Made by a program: the position numbers and the translations under genes. DNA of 64,000 nt from JASHPR01 sp963778075 (GTDB taxonomy: Bacteria; Actinomycetota; Actinomycetes; Streptosporangiales; Streptosporangiaceae). Every line of letters begins with the position of its first letter. Position 1 is the first letter of the stretch. The DNA lies in contig CAVZTJ010000015.1 in assembly GCA_963778075.1 (NCBI GenBank), positions 62,001-126,000 on the forward strand, read 5' to 3'. Shown here piece by piece: positions 56,793 through 64,000 of the stretch. A model generated the notes under the pieces. It saw only the letters and a program-made list of their open reading frames with translations, was not told where the DNA came from and searched no databases.

Positions 56793-58333
56793 GTGCGCCC
56801 CCGCCCCCACCCACCCCGGCCCACTCCACCGTAATTCGGCGCCTCTGTGACCATCTGGATGTCGTGCGGATGGCTCTCGGCCAGCCCGGCGCCGGTGATC
56901 TGGGTGAACCGCGCTTCCTGAAGGTCGGCGATCGTGCGGGCGCCGACGAACCCCATCGCTGCCCGCAGCCCGCCGACGAGCTGATTGGCCACGGCGCCGA
57001 GCGGGCCGCGGTATGGTACCCGGCCCTCGACGCCCTGCGGCACGAGCTTGTCCTCACGCAGCACGTCGTCCTGGAAGTACCTGTCCTTGGAGTAGGACCC
57101 GCCGCGCTCGCTGTTCCGCATCGCGCCGAGCGACCCCATTCCCCGGTACAGCTTGTACTGCTCGCCCTGAATGATGACCATTTCGCCCGGCCCCTCCTCG
57201 CACCCGGCGAGCAGGCCGCCCAGCATGACGGTGTCGGCCCCGGCGGCGATCGCCTTGGCGATGTCGCCGGAGTACTGCAGGCCGCCGTCCCCGATCACCG
57301 GCACGTTCGCGGGACGCGCCGCCTTGGCCGCCTCGTAGATCGCGGTGACCTGCGGCACGCCCACCCCGGCCACGACGCGGGTGGTGCAGATTGAGCCGGG
57401 CCCAACGCCCACCTTCACGGCGTCTGCGCCGGCATCGATGAGTGCCTGGGCGCCGGCCCGCGTGGCCACGTTGCCGCCGATGACGTCGACCTGGACGTTG
57501 GCCTTGACCTCCGTGATCATGTCGATGACCGCCTGGGCGTGGCCGTGCGCCGTATCCACGACGAGGAAGTCGGCGCCGGCGTCGGTGAGGGCCTGCGCCC
57601 GGCGCTTGGCGTCCTCGCCCACCCCGACGGCTGCGCCGACGACCAGTCGCCCGCCGGAGTCCTTGGTGGCGTTGGGGAACTTCTCACTCTTAGCGAAGTC
57701 CTTGACCGTGATCAGGCCGCGCAGCCGCCCGGCCGCGTCGACCAGCGGCAGCTTCTCGACCTTGTGCTGGGCCAGCAGCGCCAGGGCGTCGTCGGGCGGA
57801 ACCCCGACGGGCGCGGTGACCAGCGGCATCGGCGTCATCACCTCGGTGACCCGGCGCCCGTGGTCGGTCTCGAAACGAATGTCACGGTTTGTGACAATGC
57901 CGAGCAGCACACCGTCGGGCCCGGTCACCGGCACCCCGGAGATCCGGTAGCGGCCGCACAGCTGCTCGACATCGGCGACGGTCGCGTCGGGGCCGCAGGT
58001 CACCGGGTTGGTGATCATACCTGCCTCGGACCGCTTCACCATGTCAATCTGCTGCGCCTGGTCCTCCACGGACATGTTGCGGTGCAGCACCCCCACCCCG
58101 CCCAGGCGGGCCATGGCGACGGCCATCCGGGCCTCGGTGACCGTATCCATGGCGGCGGAGACCAGCGGCACCCGCAGCATGATGCGCCGGGTCAGCGCTG
58201 CAGTGGTGTCCGCCTCGCTCGGCATGATGGCCGAGTGGGCAGGCAGCAGGAGTACGTCGTCGAAGGTCAGGGCCGGCGGGTCGAACTTGGCGGCTTCGGT
58301 CATGTCAGTTATCGGCTGCTCGGTTCTGGCCAT
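56789..58333 (-). CDS. guaB: Inosine-5'-monophosphate dehydrogenase
   Basis: The 514-residue enzyme oxidises IMP to XMP, the committed step of GMP synthesis. It has VSAAMDTVTEARMAVAMARL, tandem CBS domains (about residues 110-230), the catalytic cysteine loop GVGPGSICTTRVVAGVGVPQ, and the flap region YRGMGSLGAMRNSERGG. The C-terminal part ends VTEAPNYGG. ATG 58333 lies in an otherwise short gap next to the sigma-factor gene. It is the first gene of the guaB-guaB3-glpD run on the minus strand. Confidence 0.97.
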   Translation of the reverse strand: MARTEQPITDMTEAAKFDPPALTFDDVLLLPAHSAIMPSEADTTAALTRRIMLRVPLVSAAMDTVTEARMAVAMARLGGVGVLHRNMSVEDQAQQIDMVKRSEAGMITNPVTCGPDATVADVEQLCGRYRISGVPVTGPDGVLLGIVTNRDIRFETDHGRRVTEVMTPMPLVTAPVGVPPDDALALLAQHKVEKLPLVDAAGRLRGLITVKDFAKSEKFPNATKDSGGRLVVGAAVGVGEDAKRRAQALTDAGADFLVVDTAHGHAQAVIDMITEVKANVQVDVIGGNVATRAGAQALIDAGADAVKVGVGPGSICTTRVVAGVGVPQVTAIYEAAKAARPANVPVIGDGGLQYSGDIAKAIAAGADTVMLGGLLAGCEEGPGEMVIIQGEQYKLYRGMGSLGAMRNSERGGSYSKDRYFQDDVLREDKLVPQGVEGRVPYRGPLGAVANQLVGGLRAAMGFVGARTIADLQEARFTQITGAGLAESHPHDIQMVTEAPNYGGVGRGGWGRGRT

Positions 58334-58460
58334 GTTTCATCCTAGTGACTCCGGCGGCAGCTCGGTCCGCGCCACGCACCGCCGCGTCCCGCCACGCTCC
58401 CCCGCGTCCCGCCACACCCGCCCCTGCGGCCGCCGGGTCACCTTCGGCCCGGCCTCGCGG

Positions 58461-59102
58461 TCAGGCGATCCACTCCTCGCGCGCGATCGCCCGCAGCCTG
58501 GCCAGCGCGCGGTGCTGTGCGACCCGGACCGCCCCCGGCGACATGCCGAGAGCCTGGCCGGTCTCCTCGGCCGACATGCCGGTCAGCACGCGGAGGACCA
58601 GGAGCTCGCGCTGATGCAGCGGGAGCCGCGCCAGCAGGGCCCGGACCCGCTCGGCCTCGATGTAGGCGACGACGGTCTCCTCGGGCCCGGGACGGCCGTC
58701 GGGGCCATCGGGCAGGTCCTCGGTGGGGATCGCGAGCCTTGCCGCGTTCCTCATGGCGTCCGCCACTTTATGCGAGGCTATGCCAAACACAAATGACGCG
58801 AACGGCCGACCCATGTCCCGGTAGCGGGGAAGCGCGGAAAGGACAGCAATGCACACCTCCTGGGCCACGTCGTCGGCAATATGGTATTGGCCGCTTATCT
58901 GGCCCAGGCGGGCACGGCAATATCGGACGATCATCGGCCGGATCTCCTCGAGCAACGACTCGATCGCCGCCTGCTGGCCGCGAGCCGCCAGGCCGATCAA
59001 GTCGGGGAGACTCGTCGCCTCTACGGTGGTCCTATGCGGTCCTACCTGGTATTTTGCCCGTCTTGCCGCGGCCAGTGGCCGGACTTCGCACTCTCGAGTC
59101 AC
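58461..59102 (-). CDS. RNA polymerase sigma factor, ECF type (ShbA/SigD-like)
   Basis: The protein has 213 residues. Region 2 includes DDVAQEVCIAVLSALPRYRD and GRPFASFVFGIASHKVADAM. Region 4 is LPLHQRELLVLRVLTGMSAE and AVRVAQHRALARLRAI. The sequence and position upstream of guaB fit Streptomyces ShbA (which controls the hrdB principal sigma factor) and mycobacterial SigD. No anti-sigma gene adjoins it. The start is taken at ATG 59102, although the first 25 residues are variable and a later start is possible. An AT-rich region with an inverted repeat lies upstream. Confidence 0.88.
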   Translation of the reverse strand: MTRECEVRPLAAARRAKYQVGPHRTTVEATSLPDLIGLAARGQQAAIESLLEEIRPMIVRYCRARLGQISGQYHIADDVAQEVCIAVLSALPRYRDMGRPFASFVFGIASHKVADAMRNAARLAIPTEDLPDGPDGRPGPEETVVAYIEAERVRALLARLPLHQRELLVLRVLTGMSAEETGQALGMSPGAVRVAQHRALARLRAIAREEWIA

Positions 59103-59500
59103 GAATTAATCATGCCTCAGAGAAGCGATGAGAATCATCATGAATACAGCAACGGAAAGGTCACATTGACGTGACGCAGAGATATGCGGAGTGGCTCTCA
59201 CTACGAATTGTAATCGCCTAACTACGCTACGTATTCAATGCCTTAATTACGATGGTAATTAGGACTGCTTTTGGCTGGCAATTGAATCAGCGTGCAATAC
59301 AACGGGAAGAAACGCAGCATTGCCGACTTCGCACCAGGCGCATCGTCCGAGGCGGTTGGCACCGGTATCAACCCCGCACGCCCGGATCCGGCAGGGTGGG
59401 CCGGGCGGGCCGGGCGCGCGCCGTCCCGGGCAGACACGGCGGTCACGCGGGGCCTGATGGCAGCCCGAGGCGCGGCGGTGCCGCGAGCGCAGCCGTGACG
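59103..59500. promoter_or_regulatory. AT-rich region upstream of the sigma-factor gene, with inverted repeat
   Basis: The first 200 bases (59103-59300) are far lower in G+C than anything around them. TAATTAC (59244-59250) and GTAATTA (59255-59261) form an inverted repeat with a 4-base spacer, a possible operator or promoter-proximal site for the sigma-factor gene. No convincing gene is present; the short plus-strand open frames do not match known families. Confidence 0.5.
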
Positions 59501-59505
59501 AAAAA

Positions 59506-59548
59506 AGTCCCACGGCCGCGCTCCTCAATCGAGCGCGGCCGCGGGACT
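59506..59548 (-). terminator. Intrinsic terminator of groEL
   Basis: AGTCCCACGGCCGCGCTC (59506-59523) pairs with GAGCGCGGCCGCGGGACT (59531-59548), with one mismatch in 18 positions and a 7-base loop. On the minus strand the stem is followed by TTTTTT (complement of 59506-59501). It begins 36 bases past the groEL stop codon. Confidence 0.92.
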
Positions 59549-59583
59549 CCGGCGTTCTGCCGCCGTGCCGGCGGCTTACCGTG

Positions 59584-61200
59584 TCAGTGCGAGTGGCCGT
59601 GACCCTGACCATTGGCGGCGGCCGCCTCTGGCTCGGGCTTCTCCACGACCAGGGCCTCCGTGGTCAGCAACATGCCCGCGATCGACGCTGCGTTCTGCAC
59701 CGCCGAGCGGGTTACCTTGACCGGGTCGATGACGCCGTGCGCCATCAGGTCGCCGTACTCACCGGTCGCCGCGTCGTAGCCGTGACCCAGGGGGAGCTCG
59801 GCGATGGCCGCAACGACCACGCCGCCCTCGGCGCCCGCATTCTCCGCGATCCACCGGGCCGGCGCCTGGAGCGCGTTGCGAACCACCTGTACGCCGGTCG
59901 CCTCGTCGCCCTTCTTTCCCAGGTCGCCGAGGTCGGCCGCGATGTGCACCAGCGCGCTGCCGCCGCCGGCAACGATGCCTTCCTCGATCGCGGCCCGAGT
60001 AGCGGAGATCGCGTCCTCGAGGCGGTGCTTCTTCTCCTTCAGCTCCACCTCAGTCGCCGCGCCCGCCCGGAGCACGCACACGCCGCCAGACAGCTTGGCG
60101 ACCCGTTCCTGCAGCTTCTCGCGATCCCAGTCGGAGTCCGAGTTCTCGATCTCGGTGCGAAGCTGCCGGACCCTGTCGTCAATCGCCGACTGGTCCCCTG
60201 CACCGTCGATGATCGTGGTGGTGTCCTTCGTCACCACGACCCGGCGGGCGTGGCCCAGGGCGTCCAGGCCGACGTTCTCCAGCTTGAGGCCGACCTCCTC
60301 GCTGATGACGCTGCCGCCGGTCAGCACGGCCATGTCCTCGAGCATCGCCTTGCGCCGGTCGCCGAAGCCAGGCGCCTTCACCGCGACCACGGGAAGCAGG
60401 CCGCGGATCTTGTTGACGACCAGCGTGGACAGAGCCTCGCCGTCCACGTCCTCGGCGATCACCAGCAGCGGCTTCCTGCTCTGCGCGATCTGCTCGAGCA
60501 GCGGCAGGAAGTCGGCCATTGCGGAGATCTTGCCGCCGTTCAGCAGCACATAGGCGTCCTCGAGGACGGCCTCCATACGGTCCTGGTCGGTGATGAAGTA
60601 GGCCGAGATGTAGCCCTTGTCGAACTGCATGCCCTCGGTGAACTCGATCTCGAGCCCCATCGTGGGCGACTCCTCGACGGTGATGACACCGTCCTTGCCG
60701 ACCTTGTCGAACGCCTCGGCGATGATGTCGCCGATCTTCCTGTCCTGCGCGGAAACCGTGGCGACGTTGGCGATCTCGTCCCGCTCCTCCACCTCGCGGG
60801 CGGACTTGAGCAGGGCCTCGGACACCGCGGCCGACGCAGCGTCGATGCCGCGCTTGAGCGACATCGGGTTGGCGCCGGCGCTGACAGAACGCAGTCCCTC
60901 GTGCACCATCGCCTGCGCCAGAACGGTCGCCGTGGTGGTGCCGTCGCCGGCAACGTCGTTGGTCTTGGTCGCGACTTCCTTGGCGAGCTGGGCGCCGAGG
61001 TTCTCGTGCGGGTCCTCCAGCTCGATCTCACGGGCGACGGTCACACCATCGTTGGTGATGGTCGGAGCGCCCCACTTCTTGTCGATAACGACGTTGCGGC
61101 CCCTAGGGCCCAGCGTCACCTTGACGGCGTCGGCGAGGCGGTTGACTCCGCGCTCCAGCGCCCGCCGCGCGTCCTCGTCGAACTCCAAGCTCTTGGCCAT
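59584..61200 (-). CDS. groEL: Chaperonin GroEL (GroEL1 type, His-rich tail)
   Basis: The 538-residue chaperonin starts MAKSLEFDEDARRALERGVN and has VKVTLGPRGRNVVIDKKWGA, the ATP-site DVAGDGTTTATVLAQAMVHE, and VAGGGSALVHIAADL. The C-terminus is GQGHGHSH instead of the Gly-Met repeat. This fits the GroEL1 paralogue that actinobacteria encode next to groES; a second GroEL without the His tail is expected elsewhere (family knowledge). It folds proteins in the cytoplasm together with GroES. It lies 106 bp downstream of groES, with a stable hairpin between them, and shares the CIRCE-controlled promoter. Confidence 0.97.
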   Translation of the reverse strand: MAKSLEFDEDARRALERGVNRLADAVKVTLGPRGRNVVIDKKWGAPTITNDGVTVAREIELEDPHENLGAQLAKEVATKTNDVAGDGTTTATVLAQAMVHEGLRSVSAGANPMSLKRGIDAASAAVSEALLKSAREVEERDEIANVATVSAQDRKIGDIIAEAFDKVGKDGVITVEESPTMGLEIEFTEGMQFDKGYISAYFITDQDRMEAVLEDAYVLLNGGKISAMADFLPLLEQIAQSRKPLLVIAEDVDGEALSTLVVNKIRGLLPVVAVKAPGFGDRRKAMLEDMAVLTGGSVISEEVGLKLENVGLDALGHARRVVVTKDTTTIIDGAGDQSAIDDRVRQLRTEIENSDSDWDREKLQERVAKLSGGVCVLRAGAATEVELKEKKHRLEDAISATRAAIEEGIVAGGGSALVHIAADLGDLGKKGDEATGVQVVRNALQAPARWIAENAGAEGGVVVAAIAELPLGHGYDAATGEYGDLMAHGVIDPVKVTRSAVQNAASIAGMLLTTEALVVEKPEPEAAAANGQGHGHSH

Positions 61201-61241
61201 TGGGTACCTCAATACCTACGTGTTCTGGATGGGCTTCATGC

Positions 61242-61280
61242 CACCGCCCCGGGCTCGCCTGCTGGCAGCCCGGGGCGGTG
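61242..61280 (-). promoter_or_regulatory. Intercistronic hairpin between groES and groEL
   Basis: CACCGCCCCGGGCT (61242-61255) and AGCCCGGGGCGGTG (61267-61280) are perfect 14-bp complements around an 11-base loop. No T-run follows on the minus strand, so it is unlikely to be a full terminator. It may cause partial termination or protect one cistron after processing. Confidence 0.7.
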
Positions 61281-61306
61281 CTGGACGCGCTGATGCGCGC
61301 CCATTG

Positions 61307-61618
61307 CTACTTCTCGATGATCGCGAGCACATCGCGGGCTGAGAGCACCAGGTACTCCTCGCCGCTGTACTTGACCTCGGTGCCGCCGTACTTGCTGTAC
61401 AGCACGACGTCGCCGACGCTGACGTCCATGGGGACGCGCTTGGCGCCTGCATCATCGAACCGGCCGGGGCCAACCGCGAGGACTTCGCCCTCCTGGGGCT
61501 TCTCCTTTGCGGTGTCCGGGATAACCAGGCCAGAAGCGGTGGTCTGCTCGGCTTCGAGCGGGCGCACCACGATCCGGTCTTCGAGCGGCTTGAGAACAAC
61601 CTTGGTGGCGGTCGTCAC
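61307..61618 (-). CDS. groES: Co-chaperonin GroES
   Basis: GTG 61618 follows GGAGG with correct spacing and gives 103 residues. The sequence is typical throughout: VVLKPLEDRIVVRPLEAEQT, the mobile loop TTASGLVIPDTAKEKPQEGE, and VGDVVLYSKYGGTEVKYSGE. It caps the GroEL cavity as a heptamer. It is the first gene of the groES-groEL operon, 99 bp downstream of the CIRCE element. Confidence 0.97.
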   Translation of the reverse strand: MTTATKVVLKPLEDRIVVRPLEAEQTTASGLVIPDTAKEKPQEGEVLAVGPGRFDDAGAKRVPMDVSVGDVVLYSKYGGTEVKYSGEEYLVLSARDVLAIIEK

Positions 61619-61716
61619 GATCTGACCTCCCCCTCCGGAAAGGGCTAGCAGAGAAATTATTAGAGAGGGCGACCATGGCGGCCTGTCGTCGCGGGTGCCA
61701 GACCAACCTCGTCGCA

Positions 61717-61743
61717 TTAGCACTCTACACTGTCGAGTGCTAG
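61717..61743. promoter_or_regulatory. CIRCE operator (HrcA-binding site)
   Basis: TTAGCACTC (61717-61725) and GAGTGCTAG (61735-61743) are separated by 9 bases. This matches the CIRCE consensus except for the last base. It lies upstream of groES, so heat-inducible repression by HrcA is expected. Confidence 0.93.
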
Positions 61744-61797
61744 TTCCGCACATTATCCGTACCGGACGACCGCGTCAACTCCGGCCCGCTGACCTGG

Positions 61798-62829
61798 CTA
61801 CGCGGCGACGACCGCGGTCACCGGCATCGCGGAGTCGGCGGGGAAGTCGAGCGACGATGGTGGCACCTCCCGGGCCAGCAGCTGCGAGCCCAGCGCGGCG
61901 ACCATAGCCCCGTTGTCCGTGCACAGCCCGGGCCTGGGCACGCGCAGCTTGATGCCCGCGGCCTCGCAGCGCTGCTGCGCGAGAGCCCGCAGCCGCGAGT
62001 TTGCCGCCACACCGCCGCCGATCACGAGCTGATCCACGCCGTTGGCCCGGCAGGCGTCCACCGCCTTGCGGGTCAGGACGTCGGTCACCGCCTCCTGGAA
62101 CGAAGCGGCGACGTCCGCCACTGGCACCGCCAGCCCGGCCGCCTCGCGGGCCTCGACCCAGCGCGCCACCGCGGTCTTCAGCCCGGAGAACGAGAAATCG
62201 AAGGTGTGGTCGCGGTACTTGCTCCGGGGGAAGGCAACGGCGGCGGGATCGCCGTCCCTTGCCGCGGCGTCGATCGGCGGGCCGCCGGGGAACGGCAGGC
62301 CGAGCAGCCTGGCCACCTTGTCGTAGGCCTCGCCCGCCGCGTCGTCGATGGTGGCGCCCAGCGGGACGATCTCGCCGGGCAGGTCGGTGACGAGCAGCAG
62401 CGAGGAGTGGCCGCCGGAGACGAGCAGAGCGACCGCGGGAACCGGCAGCGCGCCGTGCTCGAGCTGGTCCACGGCGATGTGCGCGGCGAGGTGGTTGACC
62501 CCGTAGAGCGGCTTGCCGAGCGCGAGCGAGTAGGCCTTGGCCGCGCAGACCCCGACCAGCAGCGCCCCGGCCAGGCCGGGGCCGGCAGTGACCGCGATCG
62601 CGTCCACGTCGGCGAGCTTTGCCCCGGCCGTAGCCAGCGCCCGGTCCACGGCGGGGACCATGGCCTCCAGGTGCGCCCTGCTTGCCACCTCGGGCACCAC
62701 GCCGCCGAACCTGGCGTGCTCGTCGACGCTCGAGGCGATCGCATCCGCGAGCAGTTCGTGCCCGCGGACCAGGCCTGCGCCGGTCTCGTCGCAGGACGTC
62801 TCGATGCCGAGCACAAGCGGGGCGGCCAT
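61798..62829 (-). CDS. tsaD: tRNA N6-adenosine threonylcarbamoyltransferase TsaD
   Basis: The 343-residue protein has the ASKHA-fold start VLGIETSCDETGAGL, the metal-binding GVNHLAAHIAVDQLE, ALLVSGGHSSLLLV, FSFSGLKTAV, and VIGGGVAANSRLRAL. With TsaB (and TsaE) it transfers the threonylcarbamoyl group to A37 of ANN-decoding tRNAs. Its ATG overlaps the rimI stop codon (TGATG), so expression is coupled. The product length is normal. Confidence 0.96.
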   Translation of the reverse strand: MAAPLVLGIETSCDETGAGLVRGHELLADAIASSVDEHARFGGVVPEVASRAHLEAMVPAVDRALATAGAKLADVDAIAVTAGPGLAGALLVGVCAAKAYSLALGKPLYGVNHLAAHIAVDQLEHGALPVPAVALLVSGGHSSLLLVTDLPGEIVPLGATIDDAAGEAYDKVARLLGLPFPGGPPIDAAARDGDPAAVAFPRSKYRDHTFDFSFSGLKTAVARWVEAREAAGLAVPVADVAASFQEAVTDVLTRKAVDACRANGVDQLVIGGGVAANSRLRALAQQRCEAAGIKLRVPRPGLCTDNGAMVAALGSQLLAREVPPSSLDFPADSAMPVTAVVAA

Positions 62830-63329
62830 CAGATGCCCACTTTCAGGTCGCGCCGCATTACCAGTGCGTCGGCACCGGATGGCTGGTAGTAGCCCTTCCG
62901 GATCCCGATCTGGCTGAACCCGTGCCTGCGGTACAGCCGCTGCGCCCGGGTATTGTCCGTACGCACCTCGAGGAAGACCTCGGTGCAGTCCCGCCGCGCC
63001 GCCTCGGTGAGCAGCGCCTCGAGCAGCGCAGAGCCGATTCCCTGACCCCAGCGGTCGGCGGCGACCGCCAGGGTGAGCACATCGGCCTGGGCCGCGGCCA
63101 CCAGAAGCCCCGCGTAGCCGGAGATGACACCGCCGTCGTCGGCAACCAGGTAGTAGCGGCTGCGCGGCTGCTCAGCGAGCTCGCCCTCCAGCATCCGCCG
63201 TGACCACGCGTCCTCGCCGAACAGGTCGTGCTCGAGGAGCAGCACGGCGCCGAGATCGGCGGCCGTCATCGTGCGCAGCGTGCCCCTGCCCCCCACCGAG
63301 CTCCCCAGCCCTCTCCCCTCCCCCTTCAT
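62829..63329 (-). CDS. rimI: Ribosomal-protein-alanine N-acetyltransferase-like GNAT (RimI)
   Basis: The 166-residue GNAT protein has the acetyl-CoA pyrophosphate loop AADRWGQGIGSALLEALL and the C-terminal motif VRTDNTRAQRLYRRHGFSQI, both typical of RimI. RimI acetylates the N-terminal alanine of ribosomal protein S18. The gene's ATG overlaps the tsaB stop codon (ATGA) and its own stop overlaps tsaD. An N-terminal extension of about 18 residues is Gly-rich, so a later start is possible, but the overlap supports 63329. Confidence 0.9.
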   Translation of the reverse strand: MKGEGRGLGSSVGGRGTLRTMTAADLGAVLLLEHDLFGEDAWSRRMLEGELAEQPRSRYYLVADDGGVISGYAGLLVAAAQADVLTLAVAADRWGQGIGSALLEALLTEAARRDCTEVFLEVRTDNTRAQRLYRRHGFSQIGIRKGYYQPSGADALVMRRDLKVGI

Positions 63330-63991
63330 GCCGTCACCCGCTTCGGCTTGCCGGGCACCCTGGCATCGGGCCGGCGCAGGTACAGCGGCTCAGGAGGCGG
63401 GATGGGACGCCCCTCCGCCAGGCTCGCAGCCGCGATCTCGGCGAGGTGCGCGGCTTCGGGGTAGCGCGGCGGTATCAGGTCGGCGCTCAGCTCCGGGTAG
63501 AGCACCGGCCCCTCGCCCGCGACCGGGCATGACGTGGCGAGCTCTGCCGTGATCAGTTCCGCGGGGTGGCTGACCGCCGGGCCGCCGATGCGCCGCGCCT
63601 GGGCGTCATAGCGCGCCCAGTACACCTCCTTGCGGCGGGCGTCGGCGGCGACGATGAACTCGTGGCCCGCGGCCGCCGGGGCCGCTGCCCGCGCCATCAC
63701 GTCAAGGGTGCACACACCGATGGCCGGAACGCCGAGCGCGCTGGCCAGGACCCGCGCCGTGACCAGCCCGGCCCGCAGCCCGGTGTACGGGCCGGGCCCC
63801 GTCCCGACAGCCACGGCGTCCAGGTCGGTGCGCGCCGCGCCGCCGTCCGCGAGCACCTTCTCGATCATCGCGGCGAGCAGCTCGCCGTGCCGGCGAGAAC
63901 TCACCACGGCGTCGGCGGCGAGCACACGCGACCCGTCGTGCAGGGCGACCGTCACCGCGGGGGTGGCGGTATCGAAGGCGAGCAGCAGCAC
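63326..63991 (-). CDS. tsaB: tRNA threonylcarbamoyladenosine biosynthesis protein TsaB
   Basis: GTG 63991 opens MLLLAFDTATPAVTVALHDG, the inactive ASKHA-fold partner of TsaD. VGTGPGPYTGLRAGLVTARV is the other conserved segment. The 221-residue length is normal. TsaB activates TsaD in t6A synthesis. The tsaB-rimI-tsaD overlap chain indicates one operon whose first gene (often tsaE) would lie beyond the right edge of this window. Confidence 0.94.
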   Translation of the reverse strand: MLLLAFDTATPAVTVALHDGSRVLAADAVVSSRRHGELLAAMIEKVLADGGAARTDLDAVAVGTGPGPYTGLRAGLVTARVLASALGVPAIGVCTLDVMARAAAPAAAGHEFIVAADARRKEVYWARYDAQARRIGGPAVSHPAELITAELATSCPVAGEGPVLYPELSADLIPPRYPEAAHLAEIAAASLAEGRPIPPPEPLYLRRPDARVPGKPKRVTA

Positions 63992-64000
63992 GGTTGACCA

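Overview
The window is very GC-rich with dense coding on both strands. Its gene content is that of an actinomycete: an acyl-CoA carboxylase set with an epsilon subunit, an LpdA-type quinone reductase, a GuaB3 homologue, a ShbA/SigD-like sigma factor and a GroEL1 with a histidine-rich tail. Gene order recalls mycobacterial neighbourhoods from memory (birA-accD5-accE5-accA3, then lpdA with its PH-protein and amidohydrolase neighbours, and the groES-groEL1-sigD-guaB2-guaB3 and tsaD-rimI-tsaB groups). I cannot place it below class level with confidence.

Layout. 1-20.1 kb is a core block. On the minus strand lie birA, a PH-domain membrane protein, HMG-CoA lyase and a partial carboxyltransferase (leucine/acyl-CoA catabolism). 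Then come a GT-C-like membrane protein, a PucR-type regulator, and a plus-strand cluster of accD, an NYN-domain gene, accE and accA. The accA gene is split by a frameshift between biotin carboxylase and biotin carrier domain. lpdA, a GGCT-like gene, a PH protein, an M20 amidohydrolase, a YbdK-type ligase and a methylmalonyl-CoA-mutase-type large subunit follow.

20.3-49.6 kb is an accessory region. It holds overlapping tiny genes, a cysteine-desulfurase-like enzyme, an amidohydrolase with a frameshifted oligopeptide-binding lipoprotein, two MFS exporters, a LysR regulator, a broken ABC ATPase, a large DUF4062-STAND-TPR protein, a MalT/LuxR regulator, a frameshifted ArsR regulator opposite a DUF4405-like protein, IS256 and IS110 remnants, and an XRE protein fused to the last part of a tyrosine recombinase. 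Frameshifts are concentrated here (about a dozen), whereas the core blocks show one clear case (accA). The region therefore looks like an old, decaying integrated island.

49.7-64 kb returns to core genes: an APC permease, a D,D-carboxypeptidase, trpS, glpD, guaB3, guaB, an ECF-like sigma factor, groEL and groES with a CIRCE operator and a strong terminator, then tsaD, rimI and tsaB in tightly overlapping order.

Functionally, BirA would biotinylate the AccA carrier domain that serves the carboxyltransferases here. The carboxylase products feed leucine and propionate metabolism, which the mutase could continue. The right block covers nucleotide synthesis, protein folding and tRNA t6A modification. 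No CRISPR array, tRNA or rRNA was seen.
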